From assembly GCA_958450365.1 (NCBI GenBank), contig CAUEEP010000742.1, positions 4,236,501 to 4,300,500 of the forward strand: a stretch of DNA of 64,000 bases. Direction: 5' to 3'. Every line of letters starts with the position of its first letter. The stretch's first letter is position 1. Shown piece by piece: positions 11,203 through 26,200 of this stretch. The notes below the pieces were generated by a model that was not told the DNA's origin, ran no database searches, and saw only the letters and a list, made by a program, of their open reading frames with translations. Source of the DNA: Mesorhabditis belari (Eukaryota; Nematoda; Chromadorea; Rhabditida; Rhabditidae). The translations under genes were made by a program, and so were the position numbers.

Positions 11203-14200
11203 ATGAGCTCATCAGTAAGCATCGGGAAAATCGGACGAATGATGACGAAGCTCACGCTTGAGCCAGATGAAGATCCTGATGATCTGCCGGGCACAAAAAA
11301 AGAAGTCTTTCAAATGTTTGAGAAACGGGGATCCGATCCAAATCAGCGAGCCATTCTCAAAGTCCAAAATCGAACAGCTAGCCAGGCAAGTCAAGTCTCT
11401 GGATCTGGATCGACACTCGATCGAAACACTTTACGCGTTAAAAGAGTCAGCAATTCCGAGCTTTCCCCAAGTGATGCCGAGTATTATCGCGTGAGTTTTG
11501 AGCTTGAATTAATTCTAATCGACAAGAGAAGTTTCATATAAATAGTCACATAGTCACAATTGGATAAATCTCTTGCTTGACAAAGGTGATCTGACGATCT
11601 GACGATTTGATGATCTGACGATTTGATGATCTGAAGATCTAACGATCTAACGATCTAACGATCTGACGATCTGACGATCTTCTGACGATCTGACGATCTA
11701 ACGATCTGATGATCTGACGAAGTAATCCAGTTCTTCAACTATTGCTATAGAAAAAACCTAACGCTAGAGTCTTTCTTTCGTGACTTTTGCCCTTTTTCAC
11801 GTCAAAACTGAACAAGATCTTTGCAAAAATTCACTCCTAAATGAGCCTTCTTGTCACTATTCCATTTCAATTTGTTCACTTCACTCCCCTGAACTTCCTC
11901 GTTACATTGAAAACCCCCATTTTTTCATTTCTACATCAAGTTTTTCCCATTTCACTTCGAAATCCTTCAATTTTCACCTAATTTTCCTTCGATTTATCAA
12001 TCCACAATGACTACTTTGGCCATAAACATTTGAAAATATTCCTCATTTCTTATATTTTCTTTCAAAAAAGCTCTTTGATTGAATTAAGATGAATGAAAAC
12101 GGGCAATTTTTTGAAACAAATTCAAGTTAAGACCTACGATCTGTGAGTTAAGACCTGTGAGTTAAGACCTGTGAGTTAAGACCTGTGAGTTAAGATCTGT
12201 GAGTTAAGATCTGTGAGTTAAGATCTGTGAGTTAAGATCTGTGAGTTAAGATCTGTGAGTTGAGATCTGTGACTTGAGATCTGTGAGAGCACAGTTGCTC
12301 AAATTTGTGAGCATCAGAATGAGATACTTTCACAAAGTTTTCCCAAAGTTTTCCCAACAATTTCATACCCTTTTCCAGTAGAGGCAAGGTTTTTGAACAT
12401 TCTAAAACAAAAAAATCCTTCCTCACCTTTTTTTCCTTGAAAAGATAATGAATGTGTTCGGGACAAAGACGTCAAAAATTTCCCTCGAATCTTGTGTTTT
12501 ACGTTTTCCACAATTGCCATCTTTCCCCGCGCCAATTCCCCTTTAAACGTTTAAAAATATTAAGCCTCAAAGTTCACTCATCAAACTAAAGGGATCATTA
12601 AGGCTTTTTATGAACATTGGTTTAAAAAAACTCATTTAAACAAGTCATAAGTCATAAGTGATGAATCCTCAAAGGATTATCATGAATCCTATGGATAAAG
12701 TTTTATAGGATCACTCTAGACAAGACTAGAGCCAATTCAAAAGGCCGGTTTGGGTCTAGCTTGATTCAAAAAACTATCCGAATTCTAGGCTAAGCAAGAA
12801 CCGGACTAAAAGCCAAGTCTAGTTCCCGATGAATCCACTTTTTGTGGGCTACTCCTGCAATTAAAGCTACGCCAAGATCTAGCTTTTCGATTAGAACTGT
12901 CTTGCTTGATTGTTTGAAATGTTTGGCCTAGAAATATGCCCATGAACCGTGCCAGGTCACCATCCACAAAAAGCCAGATCATTTCACCTTCTGAACTGGC
13001 TATGGTTTTGCCTAGTCTAGAAAAATGGAAGAACAAGAATCTAATATTGTTCTTGCATGTTTGGGTGCATAAAGATAAAGCTGTCTAAGCCAGTTTTACC
13101 TTTATGCACCCTTGCACAAATCGTCGTTGTCTTCTCATTGCCAATTCAAAGCCTTGAAAGAACTGAAGAAACTTATCTTTTCATGAAAAAAAAGAGAAAA
13201 AAAGAGATCAAGTTAGAGATTCTCTAAAAATGAACACAAGGCAAACCACAAGCCGTTTAGCGATTCTCGAAGAGCTGAACTCTCCTTGTTTGTCCTTTCC
13301 CCCATCTCGATTTTGTTCAAAACTCTCATAACCTATCAAGAATCGAAAATCTCGTGTTCCTTCTTTTGAATTCTATTTACACTTGAATCCACTTGACACT
13401 TGTCGTTGGCATTGACGTCGTTAATGCTATAGCAATAAATAGAAGGGGAATTCTTTTGGAAATAGGTACTACTTGCGTTTTGTTTTGCACTATTAGACTA
13501 CTAGACTATTTATTAGACTACAAAACTTTCCTGTCGTTGGCATTGACGTCGTTAATGCTATAGCAATAAATAGAAGGGAATTATTTTTGGAAATAGGTAC
13601 TACTTGCCTTTTCTTTTGCACTAACACCTCTTTTTGGATCAAATTCGAGTCCCTAGTTTAGGTCTATATTGTTAGAAATCGAGATCTTTTACTTTACATT
13701 GCCTTTACTTTTACTTTACTTTCACTTTTACTCATTTCAAGTAATCCATCAGTACTATACAATTATATAATTATACTACTTTAAAATGTGATTTATCACT
13801 TCGTTAACCCGTTAACAAACTAGCAATGGGTTAAGACCTTAAGAATTCATTAGAATGTTCCTTAAGAATTCATTAGCTTCTAAGTTCATAGCTTAACTCG
13901 AATACAATGTATTGATTAAACTCAGAATAATCGGAATCAAAGAAAGCTTAGTTATAGTCTCCAAATACTCTAATAGAACGCCAATTCAGTCGCGTAGTCT
14001 AACTTCTTTCAGTCCGCTAGATTAGAGTGTGTCCCTCTCAAGTAATAGCGCAAAATCGGAAATGTTCTCGTTTTCTAAAACGTGGATCAGAAGCGTTCTT
14101 GGTCATTATTCATGAAATCGAAAACGGAGTCGTTTCTTATTTTGCACTATTACTTGAGAGGAACACACTCTACCCTAGATCTTTCCAAACTAGACTTTTA

Positions 14201-17200
14201 AGCACTAAAAAATACTAGATTTCAACGGGCTATCATTGCAGACACTTTAGCATAAAGCACATTTAATAGACGTTCAAAGTTAGACTTTTAGACTATTGGA
14301 CTATTAGACTATTAGACTATTAGACTATTGGACTATTAGACTATTAGACTATTAGACTATTAGACTAGACTACTAGACTACTAGACTATTAGACTATTAG
14401 ACTATTGGACTATTGGACTATTAGACTATTGGACTACTAGACTATTAGACTATTAGACTACTAGACTATTAGACTATTAGACTATTGGACTACTAGACTA
14501 TTAGACTATTGGACTATTGGACTATTAGACTATTGGACTATTAGACTAGACTACTAGACTACTAGACTATTCGACTAGACTACTAGACTACTAGACTATT
14601 TATTAGACTACAAAACTTTCCTGTCATCAATGCACTCAAATTTCTATATACTATATAGTTTTTTTTCTTGTTTCTATTCTTGTGAATCACAAAATTCAAA
14701 ATTAACTTCAATTAGGGCTCTTTTTCTTTCTTTTTTCAAATTCTTCTTTTCTTTTCTTTTCTTTTCTTTTCTTTTCTTTTCTTTTCTTTTACTTCTACTT
14801 CTACTGAGGTCATATGAGAATTTTTCATCAAAGTGAAATGAAAGAGACAAAATTAAGCACTTTTTTTGCTTTTTTTTTTTTTATTTTACTACTCTCCCAC
14901 AAATTATAGCATTATAGAAAATTTTGGATTTTTCAAGCAAATTTTCAACTTTTTAAGTCAATACAACGGTGCTTATTAGTTTTTTCATTTTTTAAATAAC
15001 GTTTTAGATTTGAATTTCATTCATTTCCATTTCAAATTCAGTCATTTTGTTTTTTTTTTTTCTGTACTAATCGAAGAAACTTTTTCCAGTCAACTTCTTC
15101 AAACAAAACCCAGAAATAACCTATCCCCTATTCTTCTACTAAAAACAGAGCAAAAGTTGAAGCAAAAGAAAAAAGGAGATCGAACAATGGTGAGCCGTGT
15201 GAGGATTCAGGTAAAGAGAGAGACAACCCAGAAACCAGCCACACAGGCTCAACAGCACACATTCAGTGTTGCCTAAGCCACTGAAGCTGTAACACTTGTA
15301 AGGAGAATTCTAAGCTGTAACGCTTGTAAAGAGAATTCTAAGCTCTAACACTTCTAAAGATCCAAATTTTGCATTCGTTTCAATGAACACAACCAAACCA
15401 AATCTTTGTGCAAAGAAAGCAAAGATTTACTCTTAAAATTTCCGTTTTGCAAAGCAGGAAGTGAATGCAATTTTTGAAGGTTTCAAAATTTCATTCACAT
15501 ATTGGGCATTCCTTAAATTTTAAGACACTAAAGCACTGACAGGCTTTTGGCTTAAGAAGGCTTATGCAGAAAATTCACTCTCTCTGGCACATTTATTCCT
15601 TGTTTTTTTTAAATTAGCTTGTTAACTGAATACTTTTTAAATCATGCTATTGTTGGACAACAACAACCAGAAAATATACTAGATCGTGCAGGTTTCAAGT
15701 AAAGCAATAGTAAGCTTTCGAATAAGCTTTCAGCGGGCTCAACTAAGCTTTCCAGTAAGCTTCAAGGAAGCTGAAGTAAGCTTTCCAGTAAGCTTTCAGT
15801 AAGCTTCAAGGAAGCTGAAGTAAGCTTTCGAATAAGCTTCAAGGAAGCTGAAATAAGCTTTCCAGTCAGCTTTCCAGTAAGCTTTCAGAAAGCTTCATGA
15901 AAGCTGAAGTAAGCTTTCAAATAAGCTTTCAGAAAGCTAAAGCAAACTTTCGAATAAGCTTTTAAGAAGCTTTCAAGTAAGGCATAAGGCCCTATCCTAG
16001 TAAAACCGACCTAGTAAAAGGCCTATCCTAGTAAAACCGACCTAGTAAAAGGCCTATCCTAGTAAAACCGACCTAGTAAAAGGCCTATCCTAGTAAAACC
16101 GACCTAGTAAAAGGCCTATCCTAGTAAAGCCTGAGTAAAGGCTTCCTAGAAAGCCGACCAGTAAAAGGCCTTCCTAGCAAAGCCGACCTAGTAAAAGGCC
16201 TTTCCAGCAAAACGCCTGTAAAGGTAAGCTGAGTAAAACCGGCCTCAGCAAAGGCCTATCCAAGGAAGCCGAAGTAAAGGCCTATCCTAGTAAAACCGAC
16301 CTAGTAAAAGGCCTATCCTAGTAAAACCGACTAGTAAAAGGCCTATCCTAGTAAAACCGACCTAGTAAAAGGCCTATCCTAGTAAAACCGACCTAGTAAA
16401 AGGCCTATCCTAGTAAAACCGACCTAGTAAAAGGCCTATCCTAGTAAAACCGACCTAGTAGAACATGTGTATCTCATTGGTAGAGCGCTCTCCCGGAAAG
16501 CGAATCGTGCGTTCGAATCCCGGCGCCGATGTTTCGCATTCCCAGCTCAACCCATAAAAAGACCGTTTCCAACTCTCAGAGAAATTTGTTCTACTTAAAC
16601 CTTTCTATAACTTGAAATCTCATCAACTTCTGTCATATGGTTGTGATCTCTTTTCCCCTTGTCCACCTCCTTCCCCCCCATCCTCTTTCCCCCATTTCTC
16701 CCAAGGGAAATCCTTCAAAAGCTTCCACATTTTTTCACACCCCTTTTGTCCTTTTCATTTTTTTTTCACTTCAGGATTTTTTCTTAGACTTTTCCATCTC
16801 TTTCCCGAATCAATCAAAGGAAAAGCAACGAAAATCATAAATCTCAAAAGAATTCTTCGTTCAGGGAAATAAAATTGTTCAGTGTAAGAGTTATCGGTGA
16901 AAATTTTGTCATTTGTCATTGGATGAAAAGGAAAAGATTTTCTATACATTCAAAACTAGCTTTCATTAATTGTAAATTCAATGAACGAGGAGGGGAAAAG
17001 CTAGCTAAAGCGATGTATGAAAAAGTTCGATTCAAGTGCTTAACTTAAACTCAGAAAATCACAGCCTATTACCGATAGCAAAGAGAACAAAGAGAACAAA
17101 GAGAATTCAAAACTTAAAATAAATTCATACAATCAACTCGTTTTCTATAAAAACAACCATCGATAAGTTAACTTGTGCTATAAATACTGTAATAGTAATC

Positions 17201-20200
17201 CACCCTCATAATGACGGTGCGGAGTGCTGCGTAGTCGAGCTTTGAACGAGTTTTTCTCGACACTGGTTTATGCTACAATGCGCGCTTAGGTATCAAAAAT
17301 AGCTGAAAATCAGGGCTATTTTTTGATACCTAAGCGCGCATTATAGCATAAACTAGTGTTGAGAAAAACTCGTCCAAAGCTAGACTACGCAACGCTCCGC
17401 ACCGTCATTATGGGGTTGGGGGACTATTACAGTATTTACGGTAAGTGACAAACTGCTTAAATTTCTTTTAACTTCTCAAGTATTATCTGTTGAAATCCCA
17501 AGAAATCTTTCCAAATAAATTCATCGAAAAAATATTTTCCAAAGTTGAAGAAAAGTGGATGCTTTTGGGGAGAATAGTAAAGTTTTTCCCCTTTTTATGA
17601 CGTCCCATTTGAAAAAGAGGGGAAAAATGGAGGCCGGATATTGGAAAATTCATATAGATGCCCCTTTCCATTTTATTTTTTTTCTTCTGTCTTTATATGA
17701 ACTCTAAATATTTTCACACCCTTATGACCCATTCAGTCTTTTGATTTTCTTTCTGAAAAAGAAAGAAATTTTCTTTCTAAAGCTGAAGATATCTTTTGTT
17801 TTCTTTTTTTTTTGGAGTAAACAGAGCTTTAGGCTTTGAAACTCCTTCATATTAAAGTCTTATTTAAACTTTAAATGATCCAAATGATCCAAATGATTCA
17901 AATGATTGCTAAACTTTAGAAAAGTCTTATTTAAAGTTTAGAAAAGTCTTATTTAACATTAGAAAAGTCTTATTTAAACTTTAAATGATCCAAATGATCG
18001 CTAAACTTCAGAAAAGTCTTATCTAAACTTTAAAACAAAATTTGTTCATTTATAAATTAGAAATTTAACACTTCTAAATCGAAATCAGTTCAATTTTTGG
18101 TTTTTCTTTAGTTTTGACAAGTTAAAGAGATCGTTATGGATTTGAAAATTGATTTAAAAGATATTATGGAATATAGAGGAGACTCTTGATAAGGTTTTAG
18201 AAAGTTTGATGAAGCTTTAGAAAGTTTTACAGCGTTTTACAGCGTTTTACAGCGTTTTACAGCGTTTTACAGCGTTTTACAGCGTTTTACAGAGTTTTAC
18301 AGTCTTTTACAGTCTTTTACAGTCTTTTACAGTCTTTTATAGACTTTTTATTCTTTTCAATACCTATTGCTAGCTATCGTTTGTTCATTTCTTAAATTTC
18401 TTTATCTTAAATCGTTTAAATGATCCAAATGATCTAAATGATCGCTAAACTTTAAAAAAGCCTTTATTGACCCTTTTTCTCAAGTATCCACTCAACCATC
18501 TTTATTGAAAAAAGAAAGATTCACAAAAAAAAGTTGACGATTTGGTCAGTCGCCAATCAACAAAATGATTGAATCAACGAAAATGGTAAAATCTCTGAAA
18601 TCTAATAAACTCCGGAAAGCAATGTCACAGGTTAGACAAATTGTAAACTCTAAAAGTCAAGCCCTAAAACTCTAAAGCTCTAAAACTCTAAAAGTCAAGC
18701 TCTAAAACTCTAAAACTCTAGCTTACGCTCACACTAAACTTTATTCCAAATGAAAAATTGATTTTTATCTAATCGAAAGCTCAGATCGAGCTTTAAGCGG
18801 CTAATCTAAACCCATTTTAATTCAAAATTTGAGCTCTTTTCGATAAAAAAAAAACGATTGCATTGATTGTTTTTTGTGATGACATGTAATCAGATTCAAA
18901 TAGTTAAACTATCAAGTTTACAGTATCAACTCTCGTACTTAAAACTAGTGGAACTAAACTAGAGTTCGTCGCGCGTAATGCGTTTTTTAAAACGCACAAT
19001 TGGAAAAAAATTAACGTACCTTTAGCAAAAATTATTACAAAAAAATGAAAAAAAATGAAAAAAAAATGATGAGCCCCGCATTATATACGGCGCTTTTTTA
19101 AAGATACTCAGCTGTTTAACTGATTTGGTGAAGAATTTCCTTCCAATGTATTTTTTTTTTGAAAAACCTTCCATCCCTAATCCTTATTTCTTATATAAAA
19201 ATGAAGATTTCTGTCTTATTTCCCTATCTTTAAAAGCTTTCCTTTCCGATGAACTGTTCGAGGGATCTCCCCCATTCCCCTTCTTCCCCTTCTTCCCCTT
19301 CTTCCCCTTCTTCTCCCAACTCATCCACTTACAGTGTTTGTCTTCGAATTTTGAGTGAAACACATCTTTTCCCTCGAATTTTCCCATCCTTTCCTCTTCC
19401 TATCCTCTTCCCAATTTCTGAATTTAACCCCCAAATCCTTGAAATCTTTTTTGTGGTCATTGGTGATTCTCATAGTCAGTTTTCTGCCTCGAAAGCTTTG
19501 TTTTTGACTTTTTGATTTCATTCATTCATTCTTTCTTTCTTTCTTTCTTCCTTTCCTCCTTTCTTTCTTCCTTTCTTCCTTTCCTCCTTTCTTCCTTTCC
19601 TCCTTTCCTCCTTCCTTTCTTCTTCCCCCTTGTCTTTCCTACTTTCTCTTGGCAAATTAGCTTTGTGGTTAGATCAATTACCCGAAAAGTAAAAGATCAT
19701 CGGTTCAATCCCTGCTTCGGAAATCTGTCAATTCCTTTACTTTTTTATTAAATTGAGATATTGTCTTGTTTTAAAACGAGCTTTGATCTGATGATGAGCT
19801 AGAGTTTAAACTAAAGCCTAAACTAATCCTGCCAGCAAACCAGCAAACTAATCCTGCCAACTAATCCACCCCAACTCCGTTGCCCGTTTTAAGTAGTGGT
19901 CCCACCCACCCCAATACATTGGCCCGGTAGCGGCTCCGCCGCAGGCGCCTGACGGTCCGGTAGCGTTCCATTTAGCGTTCTCATCCAATTTTTAAGCAAA
20001 CTCACCAATATTCATCCATTTCAACTCTAAAAATCTTTTTCCAATCCGCTTTCTTTCAAACTCACATCATTTTCTCATTCATCTTTCCTATTTTAAGCGA
20101 AAGAAAAAGGAAAAGAACGTCCTTCATCTCCAATACTGAGAATTCCAAAAAAGATCTCTATAATGAATGGTTTACTATTTTAAAAAAACGCCAAATTACA

Positions 20201-23200
20201 ACTTTCATAATATCAAAAATGTCTATAGCTAGTTTCTCGCCAAATAACAGAAAAAAAATGGGATGCCTAGAAGTTAATTGTTGCCGCTGGGGAGGGAAAA
20301 GTAAAAAAAAATGTGATTGTTTTCCCTCAAAAAGGCTCAAAAAGACCCAAAAACGCGCTACGTCACAAATGAGTCTCGTTTGTTCGCTTTTTTTTTCCCT
20401 ACAAATAAACATTCATTAAAATTTCATCATTTAGCTAGCCAATGAGTTTTAAGTCATTGGCTTTAAGTTCTGTAAAGATTTATCAAAAGTTCTATAGTGA
20501 ATTAGTTTAAGTTTAAGTTCTGGAAATTGATTGGAATGGAAATCAGGCTCATTTTTAGCAGTTCAGCTTTGTCTTTACTTTTCCCGTTTCTTTCTAAGAT
20601 TGACCTTTGACTTTTCTTTTGCTATGATCTCCTCATTTTACCGAGAATTTCCTCACTTTCCTTCCCTACTTTTCCCCCAATTTCATCATTTAGAGAATTA
20701 GACAAAGCACCAGCCATTGAGCAGTTCAGCTTTGTCCACTTCCCTTTTCTAAGATGACCTTGCTTTCTTTGCATGACCCCATTTACGACATTTTCCCACT
20801 CCTCCCACTTCCCAAGCACATTTAGACAATACGACAAAGGCACCAACCATGAGCAGTTCAGCTATCCTATTTTTCCCGCTTGGCTGACCTTGCCTTGCTA
20901 TGACCCCAATTTGCCAAGGAGCCCACTTTCCTTCCCTACTTTTCCCCCAATTTCATCATTTAGACATCGACTAAAGTGCTTACAAAACCAATCTCATTTT
21001 GAGCAGTTCAGCTTTGAATTTGTTCAAATTTTCCATTTGATAAAGCTTTATCTTTTAAATCCCATTCTTACAATTAAATCATTCTTATAGCATTCTTATT
21101 CCCATGAAATTTCAACGAGTTTTTTAAAATAAGCAAAAGTTTTCTATCAAGAATTTCCATGTAATTTTCCAGGAGCAATCGGATGCTCAATCTCCTCGCG
21201 CATCCACCTCATCGACTTCAAACACTGGCACTCAGGTGAACAGGCTTTATGACTCATTTACTATCGCAAAAAACGTGTTTTGAATGAAATTCCAATAAAA
21301 TAATGTCAATTTTTCTAGGTGAGAGCCTCTCCGCCACGTCGAAACTCAACTTTCTGCAAACGCGGCTCAATGACGATGGATCCATCAATTAAAAAAGTCG
21401 ATCTCGACTCAACGTACAAAGTGTACAAACAGGTAAGAGAATTTCATCATAATTTCAACCATTTTTTCCCCGTTATAATGCACGTTTTTGTGTGAAAAAT
21501 GATAAAAAAAAAGTTTTGAAAGTCAAGTTTGATGATGAGAGGGAGAAATGCGTGACGTCATTAGGGAATAGGCTTGAGAGCGCTTGAGAGATCTTCACCT
21601 TCCTCGTGATTTCCATTGATGAGGAGGGAAAAGTTGAAAGATAAAAGGTTGACCTAGGTTTCGTTCTTGTTTTGCGATTGAATTGTAGGAAAAAGAACGC
21701 TTGATCACTGGGAAACTTGTCACTTTGGGTACTTTGTCCTCAAATGGGAACATTCGCTTGTTAGCACAGTTGTTAGTACAGAAAATGAGCCAGAAAGGAT
21801 CTTTTGACAGTTTTGAACACGAGTAGTTCAATGTAGGATAACTTTGAGAGGTTTTTTTTGCTTTCTAGCCCACTAAATGCTTTGATTTGATTGTAATTTA
21901 AAAATTGAGTGAGCCAAAAAGGGTACGTTTCCATTTTGCTGGAAATATTGACTTAAAAATTGAGAGAGGAATAGCTATTGAGGTATTGAGGTATTGAGGT
22001 ATTGAGGTATTGAGCTATGGGGCTATTGGGCTATTGGGCTATTGAGCTATTGAGCTATGGGGCTATTGAGCTATGGGGCTATTGGGCTATTGAGCTATTG
22101 AGCTATTGAGCTATTGAGCTATTGAGCTATTAAGCTATTGAGCTATTAAGCTATTGAGCTATTGAGCTATGGGGCTATTGGGCTATTGAGCTATTGAGCT
22201 ATTGAGCTATTAAGCTATTAAGCTATTGAGCTATTGAGCTATCAAGCTATTGAGCTATTGAGCTATTGAGCTATTGAGCTATTAAGCTATCAAGCTATTG
22301 AGCTATTGAGCAATATCAATAGCTATTGAGATCGGTAAACAGCCAAATTGTTAAGATTTTCGAAAGAAAGAAAGAAAAGTCGAAAGAAACATTTCCTTAT
22401 TCAAAAGCATGTCCTCCCCAATTCCCTCTAACAACAGCATGTTCAGCTCTCAAACATTTCCCCAATTCATTTCCCAATTCATTTACCTTTTTTTCTTTTC
22501 CAGTCGCATGCTTCAGCCTACACAAAAGTGGAGAAAACGATCAGTCAGGTATTCATTTATAAATTTGAATATTTTCAACTGAAATCTATGCTTACCCCAA
22601 AAAAAAAATCAATCTGTAATTTTGTTTTTTTTGCATGCGAAACTTTATTCTAAGTTATGGAAACAATAAACATTGGATTTAACAATAAACACAAATAGTT
22701 TAGTTAGTGTTAGCGATTAGCTAATCAATCTTTTATTTAGCTTGGCACCGGTCGCTTTGGCTACATCAAACTCGCTGAACACAAAGAATCCCGGCAGAAA
22801 ATCGCTATCAAGTTTTTCCCTCGACCACAAACGAAACAGGTTTGTAAAGAACCAGTCAAAAAACCACGTCCAACCGTGCCATGGCTTCGGTCTTGTGGCG
22901 CAGCGCGTCTGTCTACAACTCGCAAGATCCGGGTTCGACTCCCGGCTGTGCCTTGACTTTTGCTTTTTAAGACTTTTGCTTTATGAGATGCACAACTACA
23001 AAGAATTCTAAGAAATTTTGGGTTAAACTAAGGCCGGCTAGGCCAGCTAGGCCAGCTAGGTCAGCTAGGTCAGCTAGGTCAGCTAGGCCAGCCAGGCCAG
23101 CTAGGCCAGCTAGACCAGCTAGACCAGCTAGACCAGCTAGACCAGCTAGACCAGCTAGGCCAGCCAGGCCAGCCAGACCAGCTATTCTAACTCAGCTCAG

Positions 23201-26200
23201 ATATTTCTTTATAGATCTATTATACTCACTAATATTTGGGTTACGGTAGCCAGGTGATCTTTTAAAGCATACTTAACAATTCTATATCTCAGATAGACTT
23301 TGTGCGTGAGTACAACTACTCGTATTTCCTCTCGCCTCACTACAACATTCTCGACACATATGAGGGAATCATGCAGGTTGATTATTTGCTTTAAAAATCT
23401 TTGATTTTGAAAAAGAATTTGAAATCTCGAGCCTTTCTCAACTCATAAAATTTTCCAGACAAGCGACGAGACGGCTTTCTTCTTCGTTCAAGAATTCTGT
23501 GCCACCGGCTCGCTGAGAGACGCCGTCGAGGCAAGCCCAAATGGTTTGTTTAATCAAAAAAAGCTTTATCAACTGTAATAGTACTCCACCCCCATAATGA
23601 AGGTGCGGAGTGTTGCGTAGTCTAGCTTTGAACGAGTTTTTCTCGACATTGGTTTATGCTACAATGTGCGTTTATTTATCAAAAAATAGCCCTGAATTTC
23701 AGCTATTTTTTGATACCAAAGACGCATTTTTTAATGTACGGGCGCTTTGAAAAAAATGAAATACTAAAAAACTTTTGCGACTACGCGACTGTACGAGGGG
23801 GCTGGGGTGCTATTATAGTATTTACGGTAAGCTATTGTGTACTGTAAATACTCGTATACCGCTAGTAGTACAATAAAATACGATAGCAAAAAGCACAATG
23901 TACAATAGCTCCATTATTCACTCAAAATTTTGCAGAAAAAGCCTGATCACTGGAATGATCATCGCTTTTCCCCAAACTAACATCTATCTTGTTCTCATCT
24001 AAAGCAAAGCGGAACCTTTCCTTTCACTTGCTGATCCTTTTGAGTGAGCTAAAAATATCAAAAACAGCTGTTAGCAGTCTCATCCATTTCTTTTCTTCAT
24101 CGAGATTTGTCTATGCTCTGAACAACTTCTTTCTTTTCTTCTTTTCGTTTTTTGTCTACTTTTCCATCTCAATCTCATTGACGTCAGATATTACAAAGAT
24201 TTCCCATTAAATCGAACGATTGAATGAGAGCAAAAAGAAGAAAGATATTTTAGTAGATAAGGGGATTTATGTGCTTAAGATAGATGAGAAATTTGGAGAA
24301 AAAAGTAAGCTGAAAAATAAGGGAAACAAAATTATTTAAATAATGAATAATGCGAATTGAAAAATAGTTTATCAAAGGTTTCAAATAAGGAAAAAAAGTT
24401 ACTTAAAGTTGCTCAGCAATAAGCTGAGTAACTTTGAGTTGAGTTACTCAAAGCTTGAGTTACCCAAAGCCCAAAGCTTGGTTACCAAGCTTGAGTCCAA
24501 AGCTGTACCAAAGCTTGTTACCAAAGCTTGGTACCCAAAGCGTACCAAAGCTTGGTTACCCAAAGCTTGGTTACCAAGCTTGTACCCAAGCTTGGTTCTC
24601 AAAGCTTGAGTTACTCAAAGCTTGAGTTACTCAAAATTACTCAGCAATAAGATGATCGATTTCAGGAATTGGTGAGGTGGGCACGCGAGCCGTGATGTCC
24701 GGGGTGTTGGCCGCAATCGAGTACATGCACTCGGAGGGACTCGTTCACCGTAATCTCAAAGCCGAGAACATTCTCATCTTTGACAATAAAAACTACACAA
24801 AAGTGCGTTTGATTTGCATTTGATTTGCATTTGATTTAAAGCTTAAACGTCTAACAATACTATAGCGATAATCAAGGATGATCTATTCTCTAGGATTCTC
24901 TATTCTCTAGCATTCTCTATTCTCTAGGATTCTCTATTCTCTAGGATTCTCTATTCTCTAGGATTCTCTATTCTCTAGGATTCTCTATTCTCTAGGATTC
25001 TCTATTCTCTAGGATTCTCTATTCTCTAGGATTCTCTATTCTCTAGGATTCTCTATTCTCTAGGATTCTCTATTCTCTAGGATTCTCTAATCATAATCAA
25101 TCTATTCTTTATGTAACAAGTGCTTTTTTTCAGGTAAAAGTCACTGACTTCGGGTTGACAAGAAAAGTCGACTCGACGGTGAAATATCTGGAGTACGTGA
25201 ATCAATACCATGCTCCCGAGTTGTGCGAAACGGTGGCAAATGAGATGTTAACCGTGGCAACGTCGATTGATATTTGGGCACTTGGTGAGTCAATGAATGG
25301 TGGTTACAATGAATCTTGAAATATTCAATGAAAATTGGAGCGTTTGGAGATACTGGAGATGCTGGCTGATTAGAGTAAGGTGGAATCTAAAAGAAAAGTC
25401 TAAAAAAGCTAAAAGAGCAGTATCTATGCCCAACTAGTTGTTTCCTTGAATTGAAAGAAATAAATAAAAATCGAAACAGCCGAGAGGCATTACGGGGGTC
25501 GAACCCGGACCGTGTGGGTTGTAGACCGGCGCCCTGCCGACTGCACTAAAGCCACAACGTGTCCAAGATCAAAACATCCAGCTAGTTAAAGGGCACCGTT
25601 AAAAGCGGGTCTTTTGGCTGGTGAGAGAAAAAATAGAAGTAAAAGTTCTAAAATCAGCTCGTCATATCCATCAATCGTTATTTTCATCATCTACTATGCC
25701 ATTTCAGGTGTCATCATCTACTATGCTTTAAAAGGTAAATTCCCGTGGCAAAAAGCGTCGATAATGTGCAAACCATATTGGGAATGGGAACAATGGTTGA
25801 AGGTTTGATTTAAATTGATTTTTTTTGATTAACGTTTTGAGCGTTTAGAGATACTGGAAAGTCATAGTCATAGTCATAGGCTGATTACAGTAAAGTAGAA
25901 TCTAAAAGAGAAGTCTAAAAGATCTAAAAGAGCAGTATCTGTCTGCATCTAGTTGTTTCATTGAATTCTAAAAGTCATAAAACCAAATTTGAATTTAGAG
26001 AAAGAATCCGGTTCTTCCAAAGAAAATGACGGCTTTCACCGAAAAAGGCATCAAACTTTTCAAGAAGTGAGTCTTCGGAAATCATTTATTTACCTACAAA
26101 CTTCTTTTTGTTAAGAAAGTTCGCCAGAAAGTTGATTAAAGAAAGTTCACCGTTTAACTATTGATGTGAAAGAGCAATCCTTTTCTAGATCATTCGCTAC

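Noticed and set aside
22889..22952. Functional tRNA gene in a kinase intron
   Set aside because: The T-arm is perfect, but the D-loop is one base, U33 is missing and the acceptor stem fails to pair; called tRNA-like instead.
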